DNA from: GWA1-54-10 sp043784925
GTDB lineage: Bacteria; Patescibacteriota; Minisyncoccia; Phycocordibacterales; SBAW01
Reading direction: 5' to 3'
DNA length: 64,000 nt
Assembly: GCA_043784925.1 (NCBI GenBank)
Contig: JAYVXU010000025.1
Span: forward strand, 27,225 to 91,224
The position numbers were made by a program, and so were the translations under genes. The notes under the pieces were generated by a model. It worked only from the letters and a program-made list of their open reading frames with translations. It ran no database searches and was not told where the DNA came from. Shown piece by piece: positions 1 through 7,877 of the stretch; positions within the stretch are counted from its first letter, which is position 1; every line of letters starts with the position of its first letter.

Positions 1-49
1 CGGTTAAAAATGGACTTATTGCGAGATATAGTTCAGAAAGTTTTTGATG

Positions 50-78
50 TTGACAAAAATTGTTTTGTTTGCTAATGT
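50..78 (+). promoter_or_regulatory. Consensus promoter for a leaderless gene
   Basis: TTGACA (50-55), 17-bp spacer, extended -10 TGC-TAATGT (70-78). Only 7 bases separate the -10 from the ATG at 86, so transcription would begin at or next to the start codon. Confidence 0.75.
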
Positions 79-85
79 GTAGTCT

Positions 86-292
86 ATGGAGAAAAAAGAA
101 ATAGCGAAGCCAGCTATACCGGAGAAGCGTCATTCGCCCCTTCGGGAACCGCGAAAGACCTTCCAGCAAGACGGACACTGGATAGAGAAGCCGGAAAAAA
201 CGGCTATTTTGATCTGTGTGTGCGGCAATAGATATCTCAAAACAAGGCGCAATCAGCTCTTGTGTTTGCGTTGTGTTTCTCTCTCAAAATAG
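86..292 (+). CDS. Small putative zinc-ribbon protein
   Basis: Hypothetical protein of 68 residues, basic, with a C-terminal CxC (CVCGNRY) and CxxC (LCLRC) pair that could bind one zinc ion. No family recognised. The start is set by a strong promoter whose -10 ends 7 bases upstream and there is no Shine-Dalgarno, so the mRNA is probably leaderless. It stands alone ahead of the cupredoxin gene. A role in nucleic-acid or protein binding is only a guess from the cysteine pattern and charge. Confidence 0.6.
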   Translation: MEKKEIAKPAIPEKRHSPLREPRKTFQQDGHWIEKPEKTAILICVCGNRYLKTRRNQLLCLRCVSLSK

Positions 293-341
293 GCCTTGTG
301 CTATAGTAGTTGGGTACTAAATCTAACTCAAGAAAAAAGGT

Positions 342-893
342 ATGAAAACATCGACAATGGTCTGGGTGCTTATAGTTGTGCTGGTGGCTCTTATGCTCGG
401 GTTTTACGTTTGGAACCAAGGAAGCGCTTCAACGATAGTGCCAACAGCTCAAACCGAGCCTACAGCCGAGGTATCTCCAACCGGTCAGACGCAAGTCAAC
501 ACAAACCCAAACGGTGCTAATTATCAGTCCGCACCAACGACTACGGAGGCCAGCACCTCAGTTTCGACCGATACCTCAAAACTTCCGATGACGGCGAAGG
601 TTACGTATGATGGGAAAAATTTCTCTCCTACAAATGTCACTATTGCTAAGGGAGGCACTGTTACCTTTACGGACATTGCGGGAAGTAAAATGTGGGTAGC
701 CGCCGATCCTCACCCATCACATACAAACTACGACAATACGACTCGCGCTCAGCATTGTGCGACGGGTGCTACAGCATCGTTTGACCAGTGTGCCCCTTCT
801 GCCTCATACACATTCACGTTTAGTAAGGTTGGAGCATGGAGTTATCATGACCATATGAATGCTGTTGCAGAGGGTATGATTACGGTCAAATAA
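342..893 (+). CDS. Membrane-anchored cupredoxin-like protein
   Basis: 183 residues: an N-terminal membrane anchor (about 6-24), a Ser/Thr/Pro-rich linker to about residue 80, then a cupredoxin domain (about 84-183) facing outside. Potential copper ligands are H124 and H127 (DPHPSH), H169/H171 (YHDHMN) and M172 or M179. The position that holds the type-1 copper cysteine in plastocyanin is occupied by the His-Asp-His stretch, while two other cysteines (C139, C150) flank an inserted loop and could form a disulfide. Related Cys-less cupredoxins are common in CPR genomes. A TGC-TATAGT promoter (299-307) gives a leader of roughly 28 bases. Electron transfer or copper binding is inferred. Confidence 0.8.
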   Translation: MKTSTMVWVLIVVLVALMLGFYVWNQGSASTIVPTAQTEPTAEVSPTGQTQVNTNPNGANYQSAPTTTEASTSVSTDTSKLPMTAKVTYDGKNFSPTNVTIAKGGTVTFTDIAGSKMWVAADPHPSHTNYDNTTRAQHCATGATASFDQCAPSASYTFTFSKVGAWSYHDHMNAVAEGMITVK

Positions 894-923
894 GACAGAG
901 CTGCAGTGAACTAAGTTTAAAAG

Positions 924-963
924 AACATAAAAAGTCGCTCTCAGTCGAGCGACTTTTTATGTT
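924..963 (+). terminator. Perfect 17-bp hairpin terminator
   Basis: Arms 924-940 and 947-963 are fully complementary around a 6-base loop. The A-rich 5' edge and T-rich 3' edge are part of the stem, so it could work in both directions. It closes the cupredoxin gene. Confidence 0.85.
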
Positions 964-1010
964 GTATAAAATATTAAACAGCCATTCCGTACTGTATACT
1001 AGTGAACACA

Positions 1011-1973
1011 ATGGATGAGTCTTTAGGGGCGATGTTTAAACAAAATAAGGGGTTAGGAATGCTCTGTCTCGGACTTCTAGTATTTTTGTCGGGTGCTCTT
1101 CTTGTATGGAAATATCAGAATAATCCGCTCATGGCCCGCCTGTTGGGAAAAAATGTACACATGGTCCCAAAAAGCAGTGCGAAACTTATAAGCCAGGCTA
1201 CGTATACGTGCAAGGAAGGAAAGACAATAGGAGCATCGTTTTTTGAACCAGACAGTGGGGAAGTAGACTCCAAAGGGAGTGTCATCCTGAGTTTACAAGA
1301 TGGTAGGTCTCTGACTCTGCTCCACGCCCAATCAGGTTCGGGAGCACGGTATGCAAACTCGGACGAAAGCTTTGTTTTTTGGAATAAAGGGAACACTGCG
1401 TTTATTCAAGAAGGAATCCCCGCTGTCGAAACATACTCAGGATGTGTCGCGGCAAGTCATGTGGCCGGCAGCGAAAATTGGCAAGTTTTCTCTCCCACTA
1501 ATCAAGCGTGGTCGGTGAGGTACCCTCCCCAGTATCAGCTGAAAAAGGATTATATTTTTGAAAGTTTGCAGGGTGCATCGTCTTCAGTGCCAGGGGTTAA
1601 GTTTGCAATACCCGCCAGTCTATACCAAGGTACAAACATGTCGGGGTTTGACACCGGGGTCTCGGTCGAGCAGTGGACGGGCTCATCAACCTGCCTTGCG
1701 ACAATTTTTTTGTCTGACCAAGTTGCAGAAAAAACAATAACCGACATGAATGTTGAGTATTCAGTAGCAACATTTAGTGATGCTGGAGCAGGCAACTTTT
1801 ATGAGCAAAAAGTGTATGCTATCAAAAACTCAAATCCTTGCACCGCAGTTCGATATTTTATCCACTCCACCAACATTGGCAATTATTCTAAAGGGGCTGT
1901 GCAGGCCTTCAATAAAGAGGCTCTGCTGGCTCAGTTTGATACAATCCGTGAGTCTCTCATATTGGCACAATAG
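1011..1973 (+). CDS. Membrane-anchored protein of unknown function
   Basis: About 320 residues with one N-terminal transmembrane segment (LGMLCLGLLVFLSGALLVW) and a large extracytoplasmic part. Four or five spaced cysteines could pair outside the cell. No family recognised. TATACT (995-1000) lies 10 bases before the ATG at 1011; a GTG at 1002 in the same frame is an alternative start only 1 base from the -10. It is followed after 43 bases by the YgjP-like gene, which has its own -10. Confidence 0.7.
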   Translation: MDESLGAMFKQNKGLGMLCLGLLVFLSGALLVWKYQNNPLMARLLGKNVHMVPKSSAKLISQATYTCKEGKTIGASFFEPDSGEVDSKGSVILSLQDGRSLTLLHAQSGSGARYANSDESFVFWNKGNTAFIQEGIPAVETYSGCVAASHVAGSENWQVFSPTNQAWSVRYPPQYQLKKDYIFESLQGASSSVPGVKFAIPASLYQGTNMSGFDTGVSVEQWTGSSTCLATIFLSDQVAEKTITDMNVEYSVATFSDAGAGNFYEQKVYAIKNSNPCTAVRYFIHSTNIGNYSKGAVQAFNKEALLAQFDTIRESLILAQ

Positions 1974-2016
1974 ATTTACCATTTTTAGTCGCCTTACTTT
2001 TGTATATAGTAGTGTG

Positions 2017-2394
2017 ATGTACGGTAGGCGAAATCGAAAACAATATTTGAAATTGCGTGAAGAAGCACGTCAATTGGTCAAGGCAAGAATTACCTACTAT
2101 AACCAGCACTACCAAGTGCCCATCAAAAAAATTTTTATTAAAAATCACAAGTCACGGTGGGGAAGTTGTAGCCAAAAAGGAAACCTTAATTTCAATTACA
2201 AAGTAGTGCTTCTGCCTCCCATACTTACCGACTACATTGTGGTCCACGAGTTATGTCATCTTAAGGAATTCAACCACTCGAAAAAGTTTTGGGCAAAAGT
2301 TGCTGAAACCATCCCAAACCATGTTGAGCTACGCCTGGAACTTCGCCGCCTGGAGCGTATAAAAATTGCCCAGACGAGTGTGTTGCGTAGCTAA
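2017..2394 (+). CDS. YgjP/WLM-type (DUF45) metallopeptidase
   Basis: 125 residues carrying the M48-like zinc motif HELCH (VVHELCHLKEFNHSKKFW) preceded by SRWGSCS, the signature of the YgjP/DUF45 family of small metal-dependent hydrolases. The substrate is unknown in the family. The start chosen is ATG 2017 because TATAGT (2005-2010) ends 6 bases upstream; the same frame is open further 5' into the previous gene, but this promoter argues against that. Cytoplasmic, no signal peptide. Confidence 0.85.
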   Translation: MYGRRNRKQYLKLREEARQLVKARITYYNQHYQVPIKKIFIKNHKSRWGSCSQKGNLNFNYKVVLLPPILTDYIVVHELCHLKEFNHSKKFWAKVAETIPNHVELRLELRRLERIKIAQTSVLRS

Positions 2395-2449
2395 GCTCGT
2401 TTGTATCTGATACTCTAGACGTACTATTACTTACCCCAATGTACCCACT

Positions 2450-2737
2450 ATGGACCTCAATAAAGTACCAAAGCAGTTTTGTGAAAATGTAGTAATTGGG
2501 TTGTCGCAAGAGTTGTTTGTGATGGGTATGCTCAACGGAGAGGGGGGCTCTTTTTTTGCTCTTACTCCTCAACACATGAAGCGACTGTCTCAGTACTTAA
2601 CGCACCAAATTGCAGAATACGAAAAAAACTTTGGTCCCATAAACGCACAGTGGACCCCGTTTGTGCAAAGCCCTATCCAAACCAAAGACTTAATTGGCGA
2701 AGAAGACACCGACGAAGACGAAGAACTGTCGGGGTAA
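2450..2737 (+). CDS. Small acidic-tailed hypothetical protein
   Basis: 95 residues, no signal peptide or membrane segment, with an acidic C-terminus (EEDTDEDEELSG). Reads as a real protein but I do not recognise a family. It converges on the minus-strand membrane gene at 2744 with only 6 bases between the ends, and no clear terminator is visible between them. Confidence 0.6.
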   Translation: MDLNKVPKQFCENVVIGLSQELFVMGMLNGEGGSFFALTPQHMKRLSQYLTHQIAEYEKNFGPINAQWTPFVQSPIQTKDLIGEEDTDEDEELSG

Positions 2738-2743
2738 TACTTT

Positions 2744-3022
2744 CTACTCAAACTCAGGGCTCCCGACTTTTTTGTGGTTTCGCATTTGCGAAAGAGGCAT
2801 GTTGGGGTCGGTGTAATGGCGCAATACGTGATAGGCCACGTATGCAAAAACTGCAAAAATAATTGCCCCCAGGCTCCATATAAAAAGTGCAATACTTAAG
2901 CGCAGAATTGGGTTAGTGGTGGTCTGCTCAACATTGGTGGCATACATTGCAAGCCAAACAAGTCCCACAAAAAGCCCCAGCCCACCCAATGCTACCGCAA
3001 TACCTCCCAAAATTTGCTTCAT
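2744..3022 (-). CDS. Small two-TM membrane protein
   Basis: 92 residues with two hydrophobic segments (about 6-27 and 42-67) and a short polar C-terminus. Unknown function. On the minus strand TATACT (3036-3031) ends 8 bases before the ATG, consistent with a leaderless transcript. Confidence 0.65.
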   Translation of the reverse strand: MKQILGGIAVALGGLGLFVGLVWLAMYATNVEQTTTNPILRLSIALFIWSLGAIIFAVFAYVAYHVLRHYTDPNMPLSQMRNHKKVGSPEFE

Positions 3023-3270
3023 ACACCTGTAGTATATGTTACCTCAATCTCTTTTTCTATATAGAATTACAATTGTCGGGAGCCTATTAAATCGTATTAG
3101 AACCTGTTTGGCGTATGGAGGAGTATATAATTTTTGCTATTTCGATTTTACTGAGAGGGTTCTGAAGCCACTGGAGAGGGAAGCACAGGAAAAGATTAGA
3201 ACCTAAAAGAAAAGAGCGCCCGCCGGTCAAAACCGTGGGCGCCCTTATGACTCTGTTCGAGGATCGTTGC
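3023..3270. other. Intergenic stretch, no gene seen
   Basis: Apart from a hairpin near its right end (3208-3243) I see no open frame, tRNA-like fold or repeat here. Confidence 0.5.
3208..3243 (-). terminator. GC-rich terminator, minus strand
   Basis: GCGCCC/GGGCGC and CGGT/ACCG arms around a CAAA loop with one internal mismatch and bulge. On the minus strand the hairpin is followed by a T-rich run, which suits the end of a minus-strand transcript from 3271-3477. Confidence 0.65.
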
Positions 3271-3477
3271 TTAGGCGGCGATGTGCAGCTTCGTCTCCTT
3301 GTGCTGACGCACTGCCATGCCGAGAGCCGCGATCGCCGTGACCATCTCGAGCACTTTCCACGCCGGCAACTCGACTATGACGTTGGAGCGACCGCCCGTG
3401 TCCTTGGACGATGTGTTGGTGAGGCCGTCGAGTGCAGAGAGTAATGTGCGGTTGCTTTTTCTGCAGAAGGGATTCAC
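3271..3477 (-). CDS. Possible small GC-rich hypothetical protein
   Basis: 68-residue frame (GTG start) ending just before a strong minus-strand terminator. Composition is richer in GC than its neighbours, as in other single-gene cassettes of this window. No family recognised and no Shine-Dalgarno before the GTG, so the start is uncertain. The terminator is the main reason to list it. Confidence 0.35.
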   Translation of the reverse strand: MNPFCRKSNRTLLSALDGLTNTSSKDTGGRSNVIVELPAWKVLEMVTAIAALGMAVRQHKETKLHIAA

Positions 3478-3509
3478 TGAACTAGTCCAAACAGAGCGAT
3501 TGATAAAAT

Positions 3510-3807
3510 CTATATACCAGGAGACGGTGAGAGCTTGTCGCGAGTACCTACCAGCTTAAAATGTAGGCTCTCGATTAAATCAGAACGGTTCTCTGAGTCA
3601 CTCAGACTTATGCTAAAGCATCCTTGGCTTGTTACTTGCCAGGCGTGGTCAGGGTTTTGCCACCAAACCTTGACTATAGAGGTTTCCCGCGTTGTAGGTG
3701 TCAAAGGAGTCACTAAAAGGGGAGGCTGCCTGAGCGGCAATAGGTAAACCAAACGTAACCAACAAACCAAAAAGGATACTTATGCTTGTATATAAAAAAT
3801 TTTTCAT
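3510..3807 (-). pseudogene. Broken secreted LamG-like protein
   Basis: From ATG 3807 the minus strand encodes a clear signal peptide (MKNFLYTSISILFGLLVTFG...AAQA) and then SDSFDTYNAGNLYSQG, the usual opening of concanavalin/LamG-like secreted domains, before a stop. The continuation (WWQNPDHAWQVTSQGCF) lies in another frame and runs to 3510. A single frameshift near 3660 would join them; the product would still be short (about 98 residues), so the 3' part also seems lost. TGG-TAGGGT (3822-3814) ends 6 bases before the ATG and supports the start. Confidence 0.7.
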
Positions 3808-3923
3808 GGCCGAACCCTACCACAGCTCACGTAAAAAACAGATTGACGTCGCGGATCTTTCGATACGTAACCTCTTTTAGCTCGCTGTCATTCCATTTTT
3901 AAGGATGTATGCTCCAGTATCTT

Positions 3924-3984
3924 ATACACATCAATTTGTGTATCTTGTGTATATTTTCATAAAACTATGCTATATTTATACACA
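3924..3984 (+). promoter_or_regulatory. Operator array and leaderless promoter of the LexA-like gene
   Basis: ATACACA (3924-3930) and TGTGTAT (3937-3943) form a 7-bp inverted repeat with a 6-base spacer. A second, wider pair, TGTGTATA (3946-3953) and TATACACA (3977-3984), spans the -10 (TGC-TATATT, 3968-3976) and reaches the start codon. Four copies of one half-site around a regulator's own promoter suggest autoregulation. Confidence 0.65.
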
Positions 3985-4643
3985 TGAACAGAGCATTGAC
4001 ATACAAGCAACAACGCGTACTGGACGTTGTTAAAAATTATTTAGAAGTAACGAGTGCCTCACCAACCTTAGAACAATTGCGTACAAAATTGGGTTTTTCT
4101 TCTTTGCGCACAGTAGTGCAGTACCTCGATATTCTTGAAGAAAAAGGGTATATAGTTCGTCATAGAGGTTTTAAGCGCAATATCGAACTTCGAAATGTTG
4201 ATGGTGCGTGGGGGACAGTTTCTATTCCTGTTATAGCAAATGTGGGTTGCGACGACCTGTCTGTCTTTGCGCAAGAAAAATGTGATGAATATATTGAAGT
4301 CGATAAGAGTATTGTCGACGAAGAAGAAGGAGGTATTGTTGCGGTACGTGCGATTGGAAATTCCATGAACGACGCGGGTATTAATACGGGGGACTATGTG
4401 CTGATACGCTTTACTAACCAGGCCCAAAATGGCGACCGAGTCGCAGCTATTGTTAATGACATGGTGACGGTGAAACGCCTCGAAAGGCGCGATGGGATGA
4501 CGATTCTTTGGCCTGAATCTAAAGATCCTAAGTTTAAGCCCATAATTTTGCGGGAAGACTTTAAGATTGCAGGAAAAGTGTTGTGTGTAATACCTGCTCC
4601 TGAGACTGAAATGACTGAAGTGGTGCCGCTTGATGAGTATTAA
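3984..4643 (+). CDS. LexA-like S24 repressor
   Basis: 219 residues: N-terminal winged HTH (about 5-65; SPTLEQLRTKLGF, SLRTVVQYLDILEEKGYI as in LexA) and C-terminal S24 autopeptidase domain. The Ser-Lys dyad is present as S127 (AIGNSMNDAG) and K164 (VTVKRL). The usual Ala-Gly cleavage pair is not seen: the matching stretch reads IANVGCDDL (85-92), so cleavage at G88-C89 or C89-D90 would be non-standard. Upstream TGTGTAT/ATACACA repeats overlap the promoter and the start. SOS regulation is the expected role, but a phage-type or other stress repressor is possible. Confidence 0.85.
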   Translation: MNRALTYKQQRVLDVVKNYLEVTSASPTLEQLRTKLGFSSLRTVVQYLDILEEKGYIVRHRGFKRNIELRNVDGAWGTVSIPVIANVGCDDLSVFAQEKCDEYIEVDKSIVDEEEGGIVAVRAIGNSMNDAGINTGDYVLIRFTNQAQNGDRVAAIVNDMVTVKRLERRDGMTILWPESKDPKFKPIILREDFKIAGKVLCVIPAPETEMTEVVPLDEY

Positions 4644-4675
4644 AACTCTCCTGTTACTCCAAGGTATACTACGGT

Positions 4676-4708
4676 ATGAATAAGTCACGGGTTCGGTTTT
4701 TCTCTTGA
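4676..4708 (+). CDS. Possible 10-codon leaderless upstream ORF
   Basis: ATG 4676 lies 5 bases after TATACT (4665-4670). It encodes MNKSRVRFFS and stops at TGA 4706-4708, overlapping the TTG (4705-4707) that opens the SanA-like frame. It is either a short coupled leader peptide or the original start of the downstream gene separated by a frameshift. Confidence 0.35.
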   Translation: MNKSRVRFFS

Positions 4709-5439
4709 GTAACTTACACTTTCATCTTTATATGCGGCACTACATTTGTATACTCAAAAAAGTTGTAACTACTAGTATTGTTATGGGGGCGATTGTAGGC
4801 CTCTTTAGTATGTTGCTCATCACGTACGTTACGGTCAGTACCTATTCAAGCATTTTTGAAAATGTGGATGAAATATCAAATAAACCTGTAGCACTACTTC
4901 TTGGTGCTTCTGTTCGCTCAAGTGGGGCGCTTTCGCCTGTTTTAAAAGAAAGGGCGGATGCTGCGTATGAGCTCTATAGTAAAAAAAAGGTGCTCAAAAT
5001 TTTAGTGAGTGGTGACAACAGCTCTCTTGCGTATGACGAAGTATATCCGGTCGGCAAGTATCTCATGAGCAAGGGAGTGCCCCAGGCAGATATATTCCTT
5101 GATTACGCGGGGTTTGATACCTACAGCAGTGTATTTCGTGCAAAAAAAATATTTGGGGTAACCTCAATGATTATTGTGTCGCAAGCATTCCACCTCCCTC
5201 GTGCTTTGTTTATTGCCAGACATATGGGTATTTCTGCTGTTGGCGTCGACGCTTCTCATTCGGGGGATTTGTATATAAACAATACATTGCGAGAAATCCC
5301 GGCGACAGTAAAAGCTTTTTTTGATTTAGTTACTTACAGACAGCCTCGATATTTGGGTCCAAGTTTTAATGTTTTAGGAAGTGGCATTGCAACATGGGTG
5401 GGGCCCCGCACCGAAATGATTTATTTTATACATGAGTAA
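4705..5439 (+). CDS. SanA/YdcF-like DUF218 membrane protein
   Basis: 244 residues from TTG 4705, or 235 from ATG 4732. One N-terminal membrane segment (about 24-46), then a DUF218 domain: LLLGASVRSSGALSPVLKER, LVSGDN, the DTYSSVFRAKK helix and VSQAFHLPRALFIAR, the family's conserved blocks. SanA in E. coli is an envelope-barrier factor; the biochemical role of DUF218 proteins is poorly known. The start is ambiguous because a leaderless mini-ORF (4676-4708) ends exactly on the TTG. Confidence 0.85.
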   Translation: MSNLHFHLYMRHYICILKKVVTTSIVMGAIVGLFSMLLITYVTVSTYSSIFENVDEISNKPVALLLGASVRSSGALSPVLKERADAAYELYSKKKVLKILVSGDNSSLAYDEVYPVGKYLMSKGVPQADIFLDYAGFDTYSSVFRAKKIFGVTSMIIVSQAFHLPRALFIARHMGISAVGVDASHSGDLYINNTLREIPATVKAFFDLVTYRQPRYLGPSFNVLGSGIATWVGPRTEMIYFIHE

Positions 5440-5521
5440 CAAAGTAGGGGATATTTCGGGCGTTCACAGGCTAGACTTGTAACCTGTGGAAATTATAAAT
5501 TGAGAACGGTATACTATAGGT

Positions 5522-5563
5522 ATGCTTACCAATAATAAAAACCAAGGTGTATGTCTAATGTAA
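5522..5563 (+). CDS. Possible 13-codon leaderless upstream ORF
   Basis: TATACT (5510-5515) is followed after 6 bases by ATG 5522. The frame (MLTNNKNQGVCLM) ends at TAA 5561-5563, inside the start of the gene at 5551. The arrangement mirrors the mini-ORF at 4676. Confidence 0.3.
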   Translation: MLTNNKNQGVCLM

Positions 5564-5868
5564 TTAAAATTCTTATTGTAGTTGTTGTGCTGGCAGGCGG
5601 TGCATCGCTTGTAATGTGGAGTGGTGTGTTAAAACCAAAACCTGTAGTGTCAACTGCGCCTCCTGTGCAGCCGGTTACCGCTCCAGACCCTGCTCCCGCA
5701 CCTCAGCCAGAAATGAATATGAATGGTATGGCCGCCGCTAATGACGCTAATGACGCTGCTCTTGTTCAAGATATGGCTGCTATCGATACGCAAATACAAG
5801 GTTTAACTACTGACTCAGCTTCAGTAGATTCGAGCCTCAATGATAAATCTATGGCTCAAGCATACTAA
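5551..5868 (+). CDS. Small membrane-anchored hypothetical protein
   Basis: 105 residues: N-terminal membrane anchor (about 5-25), then a Pro/Ala-rich linker and a polar, probably helical tail. Unknown function. An AAGGTG-type Shine-Dalgarno stands just before the ATG, unlike most genes here, and the gene lies only 13 bases ahead of the next, so the two probably form an operon. Confidence 0.65.
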   Translation: MSNVIKILIVVVVLAGGASLVMWSGVLKPKPVVSTAPPVQPVTAPDPAPAPQPEMNMNGMAAANDANDAALVQDMAAIDTQIQGLTTDSASVDSSLNDKSMAQAY

Positions 5869-5881
5869 TCACTACTATATT

Positions 5882-6748
5882 ATGACTATCCAAACTCGAA
5901 TTAAACTTGTACAACTCGCCACGCTCCTTGTAGGTGGCTCACTTCTTACTCCTGTGTTTGCTTATGCAGCAGGCGTAAATGTTACAACAGAAGCAAAAAC
6001 TGCAGTTACTGCAGGCGCTGTGTCAGCCTCCTCCACAGCCTCAGTAAAGGTTGATGCTAAATTGCAACCTGCAATAGACAAGGCTGATAAAGAAATTGAC
6101 CGACGAATTGCATCTTTAAATGAACTCACGACACGCATTGATGCTACGCAGCGAGTTACTGCTGAGTTTAAACAAAAGCTAACGACAAATGTTCAAAATC
6201 ACATCACAGGCCTTAACCAACTAAAAGCAAAAATTGATGCAGACACAGATGCTGCAACTTTGAAAACTGATATTAAAACTATTACCGAGTCCTACCGGGT
6301 ATATATGCTTATAGTGCCTCAAGCACGTATTGCAACTGCTGCTGACCGTGAAATTACTCTTATCACCATGATGAATCAGTTGGGAGCTAAGCTTCAGGCA
6401 CGATTGTCGTCGGCCCAAAGTACCGGTGCAAATGTGACTGCGCTCCTCACTGCTTTGACCGACATGAGTAAAAAACTAAATGATGCGAGTACTCAAGCAC
6501 AAGCTGCGGTGTCTGTGAGCTCTGCCTTGGCACCAGACGAAGGAGACAAAACAAAAATAACTCAAAACGCTGCTGCACTCAAAACAGCCCGCGCAGATAT
6601 ACAAAGTGCACACAAGGATCTTGTTGCAGCCCGCAAGGACGCAGAGGTTGTAACCAAGGGTCTTAAGGCCCTTCCTGCGGTCAGTGCTACTGCTAGTTCA
6701 ACCACAAAAGTTAAAACTCCTGCCACTACTTCAACCACAAGTCACTAA
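5882..6748 (+). CDS. Secreted helical repeat protein, function unknown
   Basis: 288 residues. Signal peptide (cleavage after VFAYA, about residue 27), then a long Ala/Lys/Asp/Thr-rich, mostly helical region (DKADKEIDRRIASLNELTTR) likely to form coiled coils, and a Ser/Thr-rich tail. Secreted proteins of this type recur in Paceibacteria without a known role. The ATG at 5882 is chosen because it begins the signal peptide; the frame is open further upstream. A hairpin terminator follows at 6768. Confidence 0.7.
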   Translation: MTIQTRIKLVQLATLLVGGSLLTPVFAYAAGVNVTTEAKTAVTAGAVSASSTASVKVDAKLQPAIDKADKEIDRRIASLNELTTRIDATQRVTAEFKQKLTTNVQNHITGLNQLKAKIDADTDAATLKTDIKTITESYRVYMLIVPQARIATAADREITLITMMNQLGAKLQARLSSAQSTGANVTALLTALTDMSKKLNDASTQAQAAVSVSSALAPDEGDKTKITQNAAALKTARADIQSAHKDLVAARKDAEVVTKGLKALPAVSATASSTTKVKTPATTSTTSH

Positions 6749-6767
6749 CTATTCTTTGACTCGTTCC

Positions 6768-6796
6768 AAAATGCTCCTACTCTGTAGGAGCATTTT
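6768..6796 (+). terminator. 12-bp hairpin terminator
   Basis: AAAATGCTCCTA (6768-6779) and TAGGAGCATTTT (6785-6796) pair around a 5-base loop; the T-run is part of the stem. Confidence 0.85.
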
Positions 6797-6813
6797 GCGT
6801 TATGCTAAAAAGA

Positions 6814-7857
6814 ATGACAAATTTTCAAAAGGTTAGTGCATGGATAACTGCCGTGGGGGTAGGAATACTAGCGCCACTCGTGTCTTCTGCTCACGAGGTA
6901 TATGTACTAACCCCAGAAGAAATACACAAAGGCGTATCTTCTTTTTCGCCTAATCCTTTTCTTGCAATTTCAGAGCATGAATCACTTTTTGTGTTTTGGG
7001 GAATAGTTTCTTTTTTAGTTGTAGTTACCATATTTTGTTTCTCGCTTTTTCGAAGGGTTGAAAAAATGCTGTACCCCTCGTTTATGCGTATGAAACATTT
7101 TGCACCTTTAATTGTTCGTGTGACGCTTGGCGTGTGTCTCATGACTAGTGCTTACTACAATAGTTTGTTTGGTCCGGAGTTGCCTCTTAGTACACTAACG
7201 AGCCCTGTAGCTTTATTTTTACAAATAGCACTCTTTATATCTGGACTCTGTATTGCTCTGGGCTATCTAACCCGGCTCGCTGCACTTTTGGCTTTGTGTA
7301 TATTTGGAGTGGGAGTCTTATTTTTTGGGGTATACATGGTTACCTATAGTAATTTTATAGGCGAAATGCTCTTGGTTGCAATTGTAGGAGGGGGCATAGT
7401 GTCGCTTGATGGTCAAAAGCAGGCCCGGCAAGTATGGCTTAAAAAAATTATTACGTATTTTGAGTCAAGAAGTTTTTTACTATTACGCATTGGGTTTGGT
7501 ATGTCGGTTATGGCCGCAGCCGTATATGCAAAATTTCTTCATAGTAACTTAGCGCTTGAAACGATTCAAAAATATTCTCTAACAAGCTACTTTCATTTCG
7601 ACCCACTGTTTATAGTGCTCGGTGCTTTTATTATTGAAATACTCATTGGAGTATTTATCATACTAGGTGTGGAGCTTCGTTGGACCGCAATTTTCTTTCT
7701 TTTTTGGCTTAGTTTGTCAGTGGTGGTGTTTGGAGAGTCAGTGTGGCCGCACCTTGTATTGGTGGGGCTCAATCTTGCTCTTATATTCCATGGGTATGAC
7801 CGCTACACTATTATTGGAAGATTTTTTACCCACCCTGACCGCGAACCAGTGTTGTAG
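6814..7857 (+). CDS. DoxX-like polytopic membrane protein
   Basis: 347 residues with a leading hydrophobic segment and about eight further membrane helices. Two repeated blocks (RVTLGVCLMTSAYYNSLFG and LRIGFGMSVMAAAVYAKF) resemble DoxX/TQO-like four-helix units, so the protein may be a tandem DoxX. Function unknown; DoxX proteins are linked to thiol or quinone redox in other bacteria. The start is set at ATG 6814, since an upstream ATG (6802) lies within the -10 TATGCT (6801-6806), which ends 7 bases before 6814. Confidence 0.65.
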   Translation: MTNFQKVSAWITAVGVGILAPLVSSAHEVYVLTPEEIHKGVSSFSPNPFLAISEHESLFVFWGIVSFLVVVTIFCFSLFRRVEKMLYPSFMRMKHFAPLIVRVTLGVCLMTSAYYNSLFGPELPLSTLTSPVALFLQIALFISGLCIALGYLTRLAALLALCIFGVGVLFFGVYMVTYSNFIGEMLLVAIVGGGIVSLDGQKQARQVWLKKIITYFESRSFLLLRIGFGMSVMAAAVYAKFLHSNLALETIQKYSLTSYFHFDPLFIVLGAFIIEILIGVFIILGVELRWTAIFFLFWLSLSVVVFGESVWPHLVLVGLNLALIFHGYDRYTIIGRFFTHPDREPVL

Positions 7858-7877
7858 ACTATGCTACACTGGTTTCT

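Noticed and set aside
4068..4688. 206-codon frame antisense to the LexA-like gene
   Set aside because: Covers most of a well-supported gene; no signals of its own.
6802..6813. ATG 6802 as the start of the DoxX-like gene
   Set aside because: It lies inside the -10 hexamer TATGCT, so the mRNA would not contain it.
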